The position numbers and the translations under genes were made by a program. Under the pieces are notes generated by a model, which saw only the letters and a program-made list of their open reading frames with translations, ran no database searches and was not told the origin of the DNA. Below, in pieces: positions 37,596 through 47,145 of a stretch of DNA of 64,000 nucleotides (the first letter of the stretch is position 1; each line of letters opens with the position of its first letter). This stretch comes from Candidatus Thiothrix putei (GTDB lineage: Bacteria > Pseudomonadota > Gammaproteobacteria > Thiotrichales > Thiotrichaceae), in assembly GCA_029972225.1 (NCBI GenBank), contig CP124756.1, positions 2,338,001 through 2,402,000 on the forward strand, written 5' to 3'.

Positions 37596-38714
37596 TTACG
37601 CCGCAGCACGCAGTGTTTCCAGTGCCTTGCCGCTATCCAGCGTAGCACGTACCGCATCAGCGGCCTCCTGTATCGAACCGTAACGGCCCAAATGCGCCAG
37701 ACAGATCGAGGCGGAGTATACCAGACTGTCGTACATCAAACCTTTTTCGCCACCCAGTGCGGAGATGCCCATCTCAGCCGCTTTTGCTGCCAAGGCATCG
37801 CTATCCACTGTGGTTGCAATCTCATCGCCAATCATGGGGGCAGCAGGTAAATCATCAGGCAATGGTACTGCCCGCACCTCTGCCTGAAGTCCAAAGTTTT
37901 GGGGATCAAGCTCACGTTGCTGTTCTTCACCTTTTTCATAGTAATAAAACAGCTTGCCAGCCTGTTGCAGGGAAGGAATAACCCCACCCTCCACACCACG
38001 CACAAACATGGCGCTATCAAACCCTGCCTGACGTGCCAATGATGCGTAAATGGATGGATACGCCTTATGCACATACCCGCCCATGCAATGCGTTTTCACA
38101 CGACCACGGATAGGCCCTAACATGGTTTCCACCGTGGTCAGCACTTGACGCTTAATCATACGCTGGCGAATCGGAATCAGGTCATGCAAACCGGGGGCAA
38201 ACTGGCGCTGATCCAAATAAGTCCAACCAATGCGCTCCAATTGCGCCACCGCTTCAGCCGGAGTCAAATTTACATTGAGACCCGCTGCTTTCAATACCTT
38301 ATGGTGGGTCGCACCAAGCTTAGGCCCTACTTGCTCTAAACCGTGCAAGACCGCGTGTACGCCCATTGCCGCTAATACGACGGGGACAAACGTGGAAGCC
38401 GGTACGCCGCGTGTATAACCGTCATACGGGTCAGACACATCTAATATTTCATCCACATTCGCCGTGCTGATAGCCGAGGTATCAATCAAGGCTTGCAGCG
38501 TGCCACGATTTTCTTCATCGGTCTCACGCTTCATGCGCAACGCAATAAAGTAAACCGCGACCTGCACCGGGTCAGCCTCACCACTCAGAATGTGGCGCAT
38601 CGCGTAATAGGCATCCTCATAGCTCAAGTCCTTGCTGTATTCAGGGCCTGTGGCTACTTTTTGGATGCACTGACGCATGTGCAATTTCAAATTACGGTCG
38701 GTGTTTGTATCAGT
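37596..38714 (-). CDS. Diverged anthranilate phosphoribosyltransferase (TrpD)-like protein
   Basis: From the ATG at 38714 (MTDTNTDRNLK, with GGAAA upstream) the product has 372 residues; a second ATG lies five codons earlier. An N-terminal helical domain (about residues 8-75) and a nucleoside phosphorylase-like fold follow. True TrpD has GTGGDG and a KHGNRSVSSKSGSAD segment. Here the corresponding region reads DPYDGYTRGVPASTFVP and LHGLEQVGPKLGATHHK, so the glycine loop for PRPP is not conserved. It is thus unlikely to make phosphoribosyl-anthranilate and may bind a nucleotide or nucleic acid as other TrpD2-type proteins do. No trp genes adjoin. Confidence 0.72.
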   Translation of the reverse strand, partial: TDTNTDRNLKLHMRQCIQKVATGPEYSKDLSYEDAYYAMRHILSGEADPVQVAVYFIALRMKRETDEENRGTLQALIDTSAISTANVDEILDVSDPYDGYTRGVPASTFVPVVLAAMGVHAVLHGLEQVGPKLGATHHKVLKAAGLNVNLTPAEAVAQLERIGWTYLDQRQFAPGLHDLIPIRQRMIKRQVLTTVETMLGPIRGRVKTHCMGGYVHKAYPSIYASLARQAGFDSAMFVRGVEGGVIPSLQQAGKLFYYYEKGEEQQRELDPQNFGLQAEVRAVPLPDDLPAAPMIGDEIATTVDSDALAAKAAEMGISALGGEKGLMYDSLVYSASICLAHLGRYGSIQEAADAVRATLDSGKALETLRAAA

Positions 38715-38870
38715 CATCGTGGCATTTTCCATATCGCGGAAGTTTAAGAAGCGCGTCCCTGTTTCTAAATATCCCTCTAGGGGTAACACTCACCTCCCAG
38801 CGGGCTATTTCGGAACAAAGCGTAGAATGCGCTAAGATTGAAGTCCGATTTTACGTTCAAGGAGATTCCT

Positions 38871-39314
38871 GTGTCACAAACCGATAATGAGTCTATGGAT
38901 TTCGCAAGTGGAATGGCAGCATTTGAAGCCAAACATTTTTCCCGTGCCATGCAACTGCTGTCCCCTTTTGCCGCACAAGGCGACCCAGTGGCGCAACACC
39001 TGTGTGCGATTATGTATCAAAACGGTTTAGGTATAGTCCGTAATGATGCTAAAGCCTTCCAACTCATGCAAGCTTCGGCAGAACAAGGTTATGGCCTGGC
39101 ACAACATGGCTTGGGCTTTATGTACCTCGAAGGTGAATGTGTTCCCAAAAACGGCGCAGAAGCCGCCAACTGGTTCCGCAAAGCAGGCGAACAAGGGTTA
39201 CAAGGCTCACTCACCACCTTGGCACTGATGTACCAACAAGGCAACGGTGTTCCGCACGATGAAGCCGAAGCGAAACGCTTGTATAAACTTGCAGGCTTCG
39301 ACGATCTGGGGTAA
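38871..39314 (+). CDS. Sel1-repeat protein
   Basis: The GTG at 38871 (reading MSQTDNESMDF) has AAGGAGA at good spacing and gives 147 residues. Three to four Sel1-type TPR-like repeats follow: AQHLCAIMYQNGLGIVRNDA, AQHGLGFMYLEGECVPKNGA and LTTLALMYQQGNGVPHDEA. Such helical repeats mediate protein contacts. No signal peptide is present, so it is probably cytosolic. It is three bases upstream of the next gene and divergent from the TrpD-like gene. Confidence 0.85.
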   Translation: MSQTDNESMDFASGMAAFEAKHFSRAMQLLSPFAAQGDPVAQHLCAIMYQNGLGIVRNDAKAFQLMQASAEQGYGLAQHGLGFMYLEGECVPKNGAEAANWFRKAGEQGLQGSLTTLALMYQQGNGVPHDEAEAKRLYKLAGFDDLG

Positions 39315-39317
39315 ACC

Positions 39318-39719
39318 ATGCGCCAAGCAGGCAATAAACTACACGTCGTGGTCAACGATGTTCCCGTCTTGGAATTTGATCGCAGCCAGCCGATTCCCGG
39401 TCATCAACGTCTGTATTTAGACAATATGGATGTCAAAATGGCGCAAGGTATCACGGTTGACGGGGAGTTTCACTCTACCCCTAATCCGATAGTGCGCTCC
39501 CATTTTGTCGCAAACTCCATGGTCAACGCACTGTTTGCCGAGAATTATTCCTTGGCAATAGCCTTGTGCACATGGCTGGCAGACCGTATTCCTGATTTAC
39601 AAATGGTGAAAGCCATCGGTGATATTGAAGCCGATATGGGCATTGAATTGGTGTTTGACCGCGACTATACCAAAGCAAAAACTGAACAGGGGATTAAGTT
39701 CTATAAGCCAGAAAAATAA
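39318..39719 (+). CDS. Hypothetical protein, 133 residues, downstream of Sel1 gene
   Basis: A soluble mixed alpha/beta protein with no signal peptide or membrane segment. It begins MRQAGNKLHVVVNDVPVLEF, with beta strands in the first half and a helical zone near residues 70-95, and ends in a basic KFYKPEK tail. It follows the Sel1 gene with three bases between, so the two are almost certainly cotranscribed and may interact. The family was not recognised. Confidence 0.75.
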   Translation: MRQAGNKLHVVVNDVPVLEFDRSQPIPGHQRLYLDNMDVKMAQGITVDGEFHSTPNPIVRSHFVANSMVNALFAENYSLAIALCTWLADRIPDLQMVKAIGDIEADMGIELVFDRDYTKAKTEQGIKFYKPEK

Positions 39720-40005
39720 ACAAAATATGCGAATAAATAAAATTAATAAATTAAGTAGTGATTCAGCCCAAACCCGTAAGATGCACGGCATGGATGAAGG
39801 GCGCACAGCAATAACAACAAGCCCGGCTAACGATGGATGTTATGAAAAAGCCAGTCGGCTCAAGCATGAATCAATGCCGAACCGACCTTGAACGTTTAAC
39901 TATCTGCAAGGGTGAGCAGACCCGACACAGATAAGAATCATAACAATAAGCGAATTTTCGCAACGTGTACCGAGCGACAATAGTAACAAGAAATGCTCGG
40001 TTTTT
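39720..40005 (+). ncRNA. Gene-free stretch ending in a terminator, possible small RNA or long 3' UTR
   Basis: The gap 39720-40046 has no convincing gene. It starts AT-rich, then holds a hairpin with GTCGG at 39854-39858 pairing with CCGAC at 39882-39886 and inner GCA/TGC pairs, and ends in the plus-strand terminator at 39969-40005. A 36-codon frame from the ATG at 39781 exists but has no ribosome binding site and no recognisable features. Either the Sel1 operon has a long structured 3' UTR or a separate small RNA ends here. No known RNA family was recognised. Confidence 0.35.
39969..40005 (+). terminator. Plus-strand rho-independent terminator
   Basis: CCGAGC at 39970-39975 pairs with GCTCGG at 39995-40000 around a 19-base loop, followed by five T. 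On the other strand no T run follows, so it works for plus-strand transcripts only. Confidence 0.7.
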
Positions 40006-40046
40006 CCTGTTTATTTCCGATCAACTGTATTTATTAAGTGCGAACT

Positions 40047-40427
40047 TCAAGCCGCCTGCACCGCGATTTGCTTTGACGTATGCGTTACCCGATTGTGCTG
40101 ATCTACATACACCAGTTGCGGCTGATGGACATTGGCCTGTGCCTCTGAAAACCCCGCATACGTACAAATAATAATCAAATCACCCGTACTAGCCTTATGC
40201 GCAGCCGCACCATTGATCGAAATAATCCCACTACCCGCTTCCGCACGAATGGCATACGTTGAAAAACGTTCACCATTGGTAATGTTGTAAATATGCAGTT
40301 GCTCATATTCACGAATATTCCCGATGCGTAGCAAGTTATCGTCAATCGCGCAAGAACCTTCATAGTCCAACTCAGCATGAGTGACAGTAACACGGTGCAG
40401 TTTGGATTTAAGAAGCGTCAGCTCCAT
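40047..40427 (-). CDS. panD: Aspartate 1-decarboxylase precursor
   Basis: PanD makes beta-alanine from aspartate for pantothenate. The ATG at 40427 is preceded by GGAGG and gives 126 residues, the usual size; the longer frame to 40454 is not needed. The self-cleavage site Gly24-Ser25 (YEGSCAID) is in its canonical position, where Ser25 becomes the pyruvoyl cofactor. The conserved Thr/Tyr block is in [10 protein letters not shown] and the [10 protein letters not shown] strand follows. It is the last gene of a panB-panC-panD set on the minus strand, 49 bases after panC across a small gap. Confidence 0.96.
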   Translation of the reverse strand: MELTLLKSKLHRVTVTHAELDYEGSCAIDDNLLRIGNIREYEQLHIYNITNGERFSTYAIRAEAGSGIISINGAAAHKASTGDLIIICTYAGFSEAQANVHQPQLVYVDQHNRVTHTSKQIAVQAA

Positions 40428-40475
40428 GGCGGTTCCTCCGTAACGTTCAGTCAAGTATTTGGCAAAGCAATACTA

Positions 40476-41342
40476 TTATGATGTTCCTGTTAATTTTTTC
40501 AATGTTAAGGGGATATTATCTATCAAGCGAGCTTTGCCCAGCCATGCCGAACCTAGCACCACCAAATTTTCATCCCCCACTTGCGCGGGTAACAAATCCA
40601 CTGTGCGCCGAATTTCCACATAGTCCGGTTGGAAACCGCGTGATACCAGTGATTGCATTGCCTCGGTCTGTAAAGCAGCATAATCCTGCCTAGATTTGTG
40701 CAGCGCGTCAACCACTTCCCGCAAGGTCAACTGCAATCCGGGCGCAAGTTTCCGCTCGGCGGTGGTGAGGTAGCCATTCCGCGAACTCAGCGCCAATCCG
40801 TCAGCCTCACGCACCGTCGGTAAACCCTCAATATGAATGTCCATATCCAAGTCGCGCACCATCTGGCGAATCACCATCAATTGCTGGAAATCTTTCTCAC
40901 CAAACACTGCAACATCCGGTTGCACCAGATGAAACAGCTTGCACACCACGGTAGAAACCCCCGTGAAATGACCGGGACGCGAAGCCCCTTCCAGCAAGGT
41001 ACTAATCCCCGGCACTTCGACTTTGGTGGCTAAACCGCCTGTGGGATACATCAGCGCAGGCGTTGGCGTAAACACCAAATCCGCCCCACCCGCTTGCAAC
41101 TTGCTGCAATCTTCCGCCAGAGTACGCGGATACGCGGCCAAATCTTCCTTGCGGTCAAATTGGGTTGGGTTCACAAAAATGGATACCACCACTTTGCTGC
41201 CTAGCTCCTGCGCGCGTTTTACCAAGGCAATATGCCCCGCGTGTAAATTACCCATTGTGGGCACAAAAGCAATGGTTTCACCCGCCCTGCGCCAGCTTTT
41301 GAGCTCTTCGCGCAATGCATCAATGGCTTGAACAATAATCAT
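40476..41342 (-). CDS. panC: Pantothenate synthetase
   Basis: PanC condenses pantoate and beta-alanine with ATP to pantothenate. The 288-residue protein shows [19 protein letters not shown] (HIGH-type motif, about residues 26-44), [40 protein letters not shown] and the LSSRNGYL loop with the conserved SSRN. The start is ten bases downstream of the panB stop. Confidence 0.97.
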   Translation of the reverse strand: MIIVQAIDALREELKSWRRAGETIAFVPTMGNLHAGHIALVKRAQELGSKVVVSIFVNPTQFDRKEDLAAYPRTLAEDCSKLQAGGADLVFTPTPALMYPTGGLATKVEVPGISTLLEGASRPGHFTGVSTVVCKLFHLVQPDVAVFGEKDFQQLMVIRQMVRDLDMDIHIEGLPTVREADGLALSSRNGYLTTAERKLAPGLQLTLREVVDALHKSRQDYAALQTEAMQSLVSRGFQPDYVEIRRTVDLLPAQVGDENLVVLGSAWLGKARLIDNIPLTLKKLTGTS

Positions 41343-41352
41343 GGGATACTCT

Positions 41353-42162
41353 TTAGAAAAAACAGTGTTGATCGGCGGGGAATGTGCTCGCTTTTACGGC
41401 TTGCACATACGCAGCGACGGCTTGCGGAATGGTTGCGCCTGTACCGATAAAATCTTGGGAAAATTTCGGTGCACGCGGTGAAATACCCAGCATATCGTGT
41501 AAGACCAGCACTTGCCCGTCACAGTCGCGCCCTGCCCCAATCCCGATGGTTGGAATCTCTAAGGCTTGGGTAATTTGTGCTGCCAACGCCACGGGGACGC
41601 ATTCCAACACCAACATATCTGCCCCAGCATCTTGCAGCGCTTTGGCATCATCGAGCATTTGCTTGGCGACAGCTTCATCACGACCTTGCACCCGGTAGCC
41701 GCCAAGTTTGTGGACGGATTGTGGTTGCAAACCCAAATGCGCACACACTGGCACGCCATGATGCGCCAGTTGTCTGACGGTAGCGACTTGCGGCGCACCG
41801 CCTTCTAACTTCACCATGTGTGCGCCACTTTCCTGCATCAAACGAGCGCTATTACGCAAGGCAAGTTCGGGCGAGGTGTAACTCATGAAAGGTAAATCGC
41901 CAATGACCAAAGCGCGTTGGCTAATTTTGGTGACAGCGCGAGTGTGGTAAACCATGTCATCCATCGTCACGGGAACAGTGGTTTCGTGACCTTGAATGAC
42001 CATGCCCAAAGAATCACCGACGAGAATGACATCGACCCCTTGCGCGTCCAGCACCTTGGCAAAACTGGCGTCGTAAGCCGTTAGCATGACGATCTTTTCG
42101 CCTTCGCGTTTCATCTTGCGCAAGGTGGTGACGGTCACGCGTGGCTCAGGTTTCGTACTCAT
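41353..42162 (-). CDS. panB: 3-methyl-2-oxobutanoate hydroxymethyltransferase
   Basis: PanB makes ketopantoate from 2-oxoisovalerate and methylene-THF. The ATG at 42162 follows GGGAGA and gives 269 residues. [18 protein letters not shown] (about residues 24-41) and [16 protein letters not shown] hold the Mg-binding Asp; the catalytic Glu lies in the [14 protein letters not shown] segment. Its substrate comes from the ilv pathway, whose genes are at 60591-63848 in this window. It leads the panB-panC-panD operon. Confidence 0.97.
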   Translation of the reverse strand: MSTKPEPRVTVTTLRKMKREGEKIVMLTAYDASFAKVLDAQGVDVILVGDSLGMVIQGHETTVPVTMDDMVYHTRAVTKISQRALVIGDLPFMSYTSPELALRNSARLMQESGAHMVKLEGGAPQVATVRQLAHHGVPVCAHLGLQPQSVHKLGGYRVQGRDEAVAKQMLDDAKALQDAGADMLVLECVPVALAAQITQALEIPTIGIGAGRDCDGQVLVLHDMLGISPRAPKFSQDFIGTGATIPQAVAAYVQAVKASTFPADQHCFF

Positions 42163-42305
42163 GCGGCTTATCTCCCAGAATCCGTTAAATGTTGCAGTGC
42201 AGTTTACCACACCGCAACATTTCAGCTAGTTAACCTGAGCGTTACCAGCAGTAGCCTGATGAAGCACATGCCACGACAATCTGCCCTAAAATAGAGAACA
42301 CTTCT

Positions 42306-42626
42306 TTGCGCACAGACTCTGGTTTCGCCGTATCCTCATCCATCGCCACAGGTGTCGCACTAGCAAGATTGAATTGGATAGGCTTAGAGGATGAATTGAT
42401 TTGCAAACAGGTACACGATTTTTATTTCCAAACCGTGCCCTTACTGGAAGCCAATGTTGTGCTATTGCGCATCGGCAGGGAAACCTTAGCCCTGTTGCAA
42501 GATGGCATTAGCATGGAAAGCTCTATTCGTTTTTTTTATGATGAAGTGCGCAAGCGCAGCCCCGAAGATGCCGAGGCTGTGCTGCAAAACGTGGGTCAAG
42601 ACATGCAGGACATATTGGCGGAATAA
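42306..42626 (+). CDS. Hypothetical protein, about 106 residues
   Basis: A frame starting at TTG (42306) with only a weak AGAGAA upstream. The product is amphipathic and helical, with WIGLEDELICKQVHDFYFQT, then LLRIGRETLALLQDG, and ends AEAVLQNVGQDMQDILAE. Composition looks like a real protein and no overlapping minus-strand frame explains it. The start is doubtful; a truncated gene is possible. The family was not recognised. Confidence 0.45.
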   Translation: MRTDSGFAVSSSIATGVALARLNWIGLEDELICKQVHDFYFQTVPLLEANVVLLRIGRETLALLQDGISMESSIRFFYDEVRKRSPEDAEAVLQNVGQDMQDILAE

Positions 42627-42646
42627 CGCCGCGATAGGCAATCGAC

Positions 42647-43618
42647 TTAAAAATCTTCCTGTTCCGCCTCTAACACGGAGAGGCTGACGTGCTTGCCCAA
42701 TTCTTCATTTAGCCCTTGCCAGTCTTTATAATCTGCTAATTTTTCGGCGATTTTAGGCTTCATTTCGTGCGCTTCCATCTCGTTGCGCATTTCTTTGACG
42801 GAGCTATACACCTTGCTCAGGTAATCGCGGTAATAGGTCAGCGTATTTTTGCTGCCAATAGGGCCATGACCAGGGACAACTTTGTCCACATCCAAGGTTA
42901 ACGCGTGTTCGGCGGCTTTGATGCCACCGACGAAACTGCCGTCATCCATGCGCACAATGCGCTTGTTATTGATGTTATCGCCGGTGAACAGCACTTTTTC
43001 GCCCAAAACTTCGTACATCACGTCGGTTGATGAATGCACTTTGCCCTCGATAATGTGTGTTTTCAGGGTCAGGTCGCCGACTTTGATTTCCTGCGCATTG
43101 GCTAACACTTCGGTGGGAATAATCGCCTCTGTACCCGCCGTCGCTTTCTCGGTCATGGTATCCATCGTACTGATCCATTCTGCCGCCGCACCGTTGGTCG
43201 CTTCTTCAATCATGGTGGGGTGAGCGAAAAACTTCACGTCAGGATTTTCTTCCTTAAAGGCTTGATTGCCTAACCAATGATCACCGTGTACGTGCGTGGT
43301 AAACACCTGCGTAATCGGCTTATCGGTCACTTTACGAATGTGGGCTAATACGGCGCGACCGATGGCGGAACTCGAACCGGGGTCAATCACCGCCACCTCC
43401 TTATCGGTGACAATGAAACCGGGGTTATTCATAAAGCCCTTGTTTTCCTTGTTCGGATAACCCGTAGGACCTTGAATCACGTAAACATGTTCAGACACTT
43501 TTTCTGGCTTATACTTGTCCAACAAGTCTTGGTGTACGGGTTTATCCTCTGCCCACGTGTTCAGGCTCAATGTCACCACAGCGACACCACCCAACCAATG
43601 CCATACAGGTTGCTTCAT
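42647..43618 (-). CDS. Secreted metallo-beta-lactamase-fold hydrolase
   Basis: A 323-residue MBL-fold protein with a signal peptide ending near TWA (residue 23). The metal site is clear in FTTHVHGDHWLGNQ (HxHxDH), with a further His in IIEGKVHSSTDV and PGHGPIGS carrying another ligand. The layout, with a leading MIEEATNGAAAEW helix zone, resembles periplasmic MBL hydrolases such as the SoxH-like proteins of sulfur oxidisers rather than antibiotic-degrading enzymes. The substrate cannot be read. It diverges from the polysaccharide locus. Confidence 0.85.
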   Translation of the reverse strand: MKQPVWHWLGGVAVVTLSLNTWAEDKPVHQDLLDKYKPEKVSEHVYVIQGPTGYPNKENKGFMNNPGFIVTDKEVAVIDPGSSSAIGRAVLAHIRKVTDKPITQVFTTHVHGDHWLGNQAFKEENPDVKFFAHPTMIEEATNGAAAEWISTMDTMTEKATAGTEAIIPTEVLANAQEIKVGDLTLKTHIIEGKVHSSTDVMYEVLGEKVLFTGDNINNKRIVRMDDGSFVGGIKAAEHALTLDVDKVVPGHGPIGSKNTLTYYRDYLSKVYSSVKEMRNEMEAHEMKPKIAEKLADYKDWQGLNEELGKHVSLSVLEAEQEDF

Positions 43619-43779
43619 GTTTACTTCTCCTCATTCGGTTCGATATTGTAAGACTGACAGGATAGATGATGCAGAAAGGCTGCAAAAAATTCCCATGCGT
43701 ACCGGAATTAGCTGAAATTTCTGTGGGTTTGTCTACAATAGGCGGCTTTATCGAGTCAGCAGGCTGGTAGGCTTTATAC

Positions 43780-44664
43780 ATGCAACACAACAATAGTAAT
43801 CGCAAGGGCATAATCCTCGCAGGCGGCAGTGGCACACGCCTCTACCCGTTGACCCGTGCGGTCAGCAAACAACTGATGCCAATCTACGATAAACCGATGA
43901 TTTATTATCCGCTGACGGTGCTAATGCTCGCCGGGATTCGCGATATTCTCATCATCACCACCCCCGAAGATTCGGCGCAATTCCAGCACTTGCTAGGTGA
44001 CGGTTCGCAATGGGGATTGAACATTGAATACGCGGTACAACCATCCCCCGATGGTTTAGCGCAAGCGTTCATCATTGGCGCTGATTTCCTCGGCAATTCA
44101 CCCGCGACGCTGATTCTGGGTGACAATATTTACTACGGCGAAGGGCTATCCAGCCGTTTGCAAACCGTTGCCCAACAAACCTCCGGTGCAACCGTGTTCG
44201 CTTACTACGTCAAAGACCCCGAACGTTACGGTGTTGCCGAATTCGATGCCAATGGCAAAGCCCTCAGCATTGAAGAAAAACCTGAAAAACCACGTTCTAA
44301 TTACGCCGTAACTGGCTTGTATTTCTACGACAATCAGATTGTGGATGTGGCGCGTGAAGTGCGCCCTTCCCCGCGTGGCGAGTTAGAAATCACCACCGTC
44401 AACCAGATTTATCTGGAACGCGGGCAGTTGCAGGTGGAAATGCTCAAACGCGGCACTGCGTGGTTGGATACCGGCACGCACGCTTCCCTGCTGGATGCTT
44501 CCAACTACATCCGCGTCATTGAAGAACGCCAAGGGCTGAAAATTGCCTGCCCCGAAGAAGTCGCGTGGCGCATGGGTTATATCGGTGACGAACAATTATT
44601 ACAACTTGCCGAACCGTTGAAAAAAAGCGGGTACGGCGTATACCTCGCGGAATTGCTGAAATGA
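43780..44664 (+). CDS. rmlA: Glucose-1-phosphate thymidylyltransferase
   Basis: RmlA makes dTDP-glucose, the first step to dTDP-L-rhamnose. The 294-residue protein has [13 protein letters not shown] (about residues 13-25), the sugar-binding [24 protein letters not shown] and [20 protein letters not shown]. It is the first gene of the 15-kb polysaccharide locus. The stop overlaps the rmlC start by four bases. Confidence 0.97.
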   Translation: MQHNNSNRKGIILAGGSGTRLYPLTRAVSKQLMPIYDKPMIYYPLTVLMLAGIRDILIITTPEDSAQFQHLLGDGSQWGLNIEYAVQPSPDGLAQAFIIGADFLGNSPATLILGDNIYYGEGLSSRLQTVAQQTSGATVFAYYVKDPERYGVAEFDANGKALSIEEKPEKPRSNYAVTGLYFYDNQIVDVAREVRPSPRGELEITTVNQIYLERGQLQVEMLKRGTAWLDTGTHASLLDASNYIRVIEERQGLKIACPEEVAWRMGYIGDEQLLQLAEPLKKSGYGVYLAELLK

Positions 44665-45209
44665 AGATTATCCCCACCAACATTCCCGACGTGCTGATCC
44701 TCGAACCGCAGGTGTTCGGCGATGCACGCGGCTTTTTTCTGGAAACGTGGAACAGCAAAACGTTTGCGGATGCAGGCTTAGACCTGAACTTTGTGCAAGA
44801 CAATCACAGCCGTTCCGGTCAAGGTATTTTGCGCGGAATGCACTACCAAATCCAAAACCCGCAAGGCAAGCTGGTGCGCGTCACCAGCGGCAAAGTGTTT
44901 GATGTCGCAGTGGATTTACGCCAATCCTCACCCACCTTCGGGCAATGGGCGGGAGCAGAACTTTCCGCTGACAATCACCGCATGTTGTGGGTTCCGCCCG
45001 GTTTTGCACACGGCTTCTATGTCATGAGCGAATCGGCAGACTTTTTGTACAAATGTACTGACTTTTACGCCCCCGCTTACGACCGCAGCTTGCGCTGGGA
45101 TGACCCGACTGTGGGTATCGAATGGCCGCTAATCAATGGCACACAGCCCACGATTTCCGCCAAAGACGAAGCAGGCAAAAGCTGGCAAGAGGCGGACAAA
45201 TTCGCATGA
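44661..45209 (+). CDS. rmlC: dTDP-4-dehydrorhamnose 3,5-epimerase
   Basis: A 182-residue cupin. It epimerises the 4-keto-6-deoxy sugar at C3 and C5. [19 protein letters not shown] holds the catalytic His, and [20 protein letters not shown] the conserved Tyr and Asp of the active site. Its ATG overlaps the end of rmlA and its stop overlaps the rmlD start, so translation is coupled along the operon. Confidence 0.97.
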   Translation: MKIIPTNIPDVLILEPQVFGDARGFFLETWNSKTFADAGLDLNFVQDNHSRSGQGILRGMHYQIQNPQGKLVRVTSGKVFDVAVDLRQSSPTFGQWAGAELSADNHRMLWVPPGFAHGFYVMSESADFLYKCTDFYAPAYDRSLRWDDPTVGIEWPLINGTQPTISAKDEAGKSWQEADKFA

Positions 45210-46081
45210 AAATATTACTCACTGGCGCACACGGGCAACTTGGTTCAGAATTGCAAGCCACCTGCCCTGCCAATATCACCCTGATCCCGACTGATCGGGA
45301 TACACTGGACATTACCGATCCGCAACAAGTCATCAATGCACTGGAACAACATCGCCCAGATGTCGTTATCAACGGTGCTGCTTATACCGCCGTCGACAAA
45401 GCGGAAACGGATAGCGCCAACGCTTACCTGATCAACCACGCCGCCGCACACGTCTTCGCCGCACAAGCAGCATTGTTTGATTATTACCTGCTGCAAATCT
45501 CAACCGATTTTGTGTTTGACGGGCTGCAATCCACCCCGTACCTGCCGAATGCCATCGCCAACCCACTCGGTGTTTACGGCGCAAGCAAACTCGCAGGCGA
45601 ACAAGCCGTACAAGCTGCCTGCCCCAGTGCGGCTATTGTGCGCACCTCATGGCTGTATTCGGCTTACGGCAATAATTTCGTCAAAACCATGTTGCGCCTG
45701 ATGCGCGAACGCGATTCCCTTGGCGTGGTAGCCGATCAAATCGGCACGCCGACATGGACAGGTACACTCGCGGCAACGCTGTGGTCATTCATCGCGCAAA
45801 AACCGCAGGGCATCTTCCACTGCGCCGATAACGGCGTGGCAAGCTGGTACGATTTCGCTGTTGCCATTCAGGAAGAAGCACTGGCGCTGGGATTGCTCAA
45901 CAAAGCCATCCCCATCAAGCCGTTGCGCACCGACGAATACCCAACGCCCGCACGTCGCCCCACCTTCAGCGTGATGGATAGACGCGCAACTGAAGGCTTA
46001 CTGGGCTACACTCTACCGCATTGGCGCAAGAGCTTGCGGCAGATGCTTACTCAATTGAAACAACAAAACGTAACAGCATGA
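45206..46081 (+). CDS. rmlD: dTDP-4-dehydrorhamnose reductase
   Basis: The ATG at 45206 ([17 protein letters not shown]) gives 291 residues, the usual RmlD length; an upstream in-frame start inside rmlC would add 28 unrelated residues. An extended short-chain dehydrogenase: GAHGQLGSEL is the NADPH loop and YGASKLAGE holds the catalytic Tyr and Lys. It makes dTDP-L-rhamnose. The ATG and stop codon each overlap the neighbouring gene by four bases. Confidence 0.96.
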   Translation: MKILLTGAHGQLGSELQATCPANITLIPTDRDTLDITDPQQVINALEQHRPDVVINGAAYTAVDKAETDSANAYLINHAAAHVFAAQAALFDYYLLQISTDFVFDGLQSTPYLPNAIANPLGVYGASKLAGEQAVQAACPSAAIVRTSWLYSAYGNNFVKTMLRLMRERDSLGVVADQIGTPTWTGTLAATLWSFIAQKPQGIFHCADNGVASWYDFAVAIQEEALALGLLNKAIPIKPLRTDEYPTPARRPTFSVMDRRATEGLLGYTLPHWRKSLRQMLTQLKQQNVTA

Positions 46082-47145
46082 CAACGACATACACACCTAA
46101 ACATCTGCTCGTCACTGGCGGCGCAGGCTTTATCGGCACAAATTTCGTGCATTTTTGGCTGCAACAATACCCAAACACCCGCTTGGTGATTCTGGATGCA
46201 CTGACCTACGCTGGGCGCTACGAAAATCTGCAACCGTTGGAAGGACAAAGCAATTTCCGCTTCGTGCATGGCGATATTCTGGATCAGCCGTTGGTAGAGC
46301 AGTTGCTGCGCGAGGAAACCATCGACACGATTGTGCATTTCGCGGCTGAATCGCACGTTGACCGCTCGATTTATGGCCCGGATGCGTTCCTGAAAACCAA
46401 TATCGACGGCACACACAGCTTGCTGAAAGCGGCAAAAACCGTGTGGCTGGATGAGAAACCGGGCTTTGTACACCGTTTCCACCACGTTTCCACCGATGAA
46501 GTGTATGGCACATTGTCAGCAACCGACCCAGCATTTACGGAAACCACCCCGTATGCGCCGAATTCGCCGTATGCCGCCAGCAAAGCTGCGTCTGATCACG
46601 TAGTCCGCGCCTACCAGCATACCTACGGCTTGCAGACCACGACCAGCAACTGCTCCAACAATTATGGCCCATACCAGTACCCGGAAAAGCTGATCCCGCT
46701 GGCGATTTCCAACCTGTTGCAAGGCAAACCCGTGCCGATTTATGGCGATGGTCAGCAAATCCGCGACTGGTTATACGTTGACGATCATAACCGGGGCATC
46801 GACCTGATTATCCGCACCGGGCGCATCGGCGAAACCTACAACATAGGCGGCAACAATGAGCAGGCAAACCTGAGCCTGATCCACGAATTGTGCGCATTGC
46901 TGGATGCACGTTTCCCCGATTCGCCGCATGTACCACACAATCAGCACATTGTGTACGTGACTGATCGTCCGGGGCATGACCGCCGTTACGCCATCGACAA
47001 CAGCAAAATTTGCAGCGAATTGGGTTATGTACCCGCAGAAACCTTCCAAAGCGGTTTGGCAAAAACGCTGGATTGGTATTTGAGTCACCCCGACTTCTGG
47101 CAAGGTGATGTCAAGTTGTTTGGCACACACGAGGGCAAGGCTTAA
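46078..47145 (+). CDS. rmlB: dTDP-glucose 4,6-dehydratase
   Basis: The ATG at 46078 gives 355 residues. An extended SDR enzyme: the NAD loop is TGGAGFIGTNF (about residues 12-22), and the catalytic YAASKAASDH follows the HVSTDEVYG block with Asp-Glu. It converts dTDP-glucose to the 4-keto-6-deoxy form between RmlA and RmlC. Order A, C, D, B here differs from the common B, D, A, C order. Its TAA overlaps the next ATG by one base. Confidence 0.97.
   Translation: MTTTYTPKHLLVTGGAGFIGTNFVHFWLQQYPNTRLVILDALTYAGRYENLQPLEGQSNFRFVHGDILDQPLVEQLLREETIDTIVHFAAESHVDRSIYGPDAFLKTNIDGTHSLLKAAKTVWLDEKPGFVHRFHHVSTDEVYGTLSATDPAFTETTPYAPNSPYAASKAASDHVVRAYQHTYGLQTTTSNCSNNYGPYQYPEKLIPLAISNLLQGKPVPIYGDGQQIRDWLYVDDHNRGIDLIIRTGRIGETYNIGGNNEQANLSLIHELCALLDARFPDSPHVPHNQHIVYVTDRPGHDRRYAIDNSKICSELGYVPAETFQSGLAKTLDWYLSHPDFWQGDVKLFGTHEGKA

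Noticed and set aside
39781..39891. A 36-codon frame (MHGMDEGRTAITTS) in the gap before panD
   Set aside because: No ribosome binding site, no recognisable features, and it overlaps a predicted RNA hairpin.
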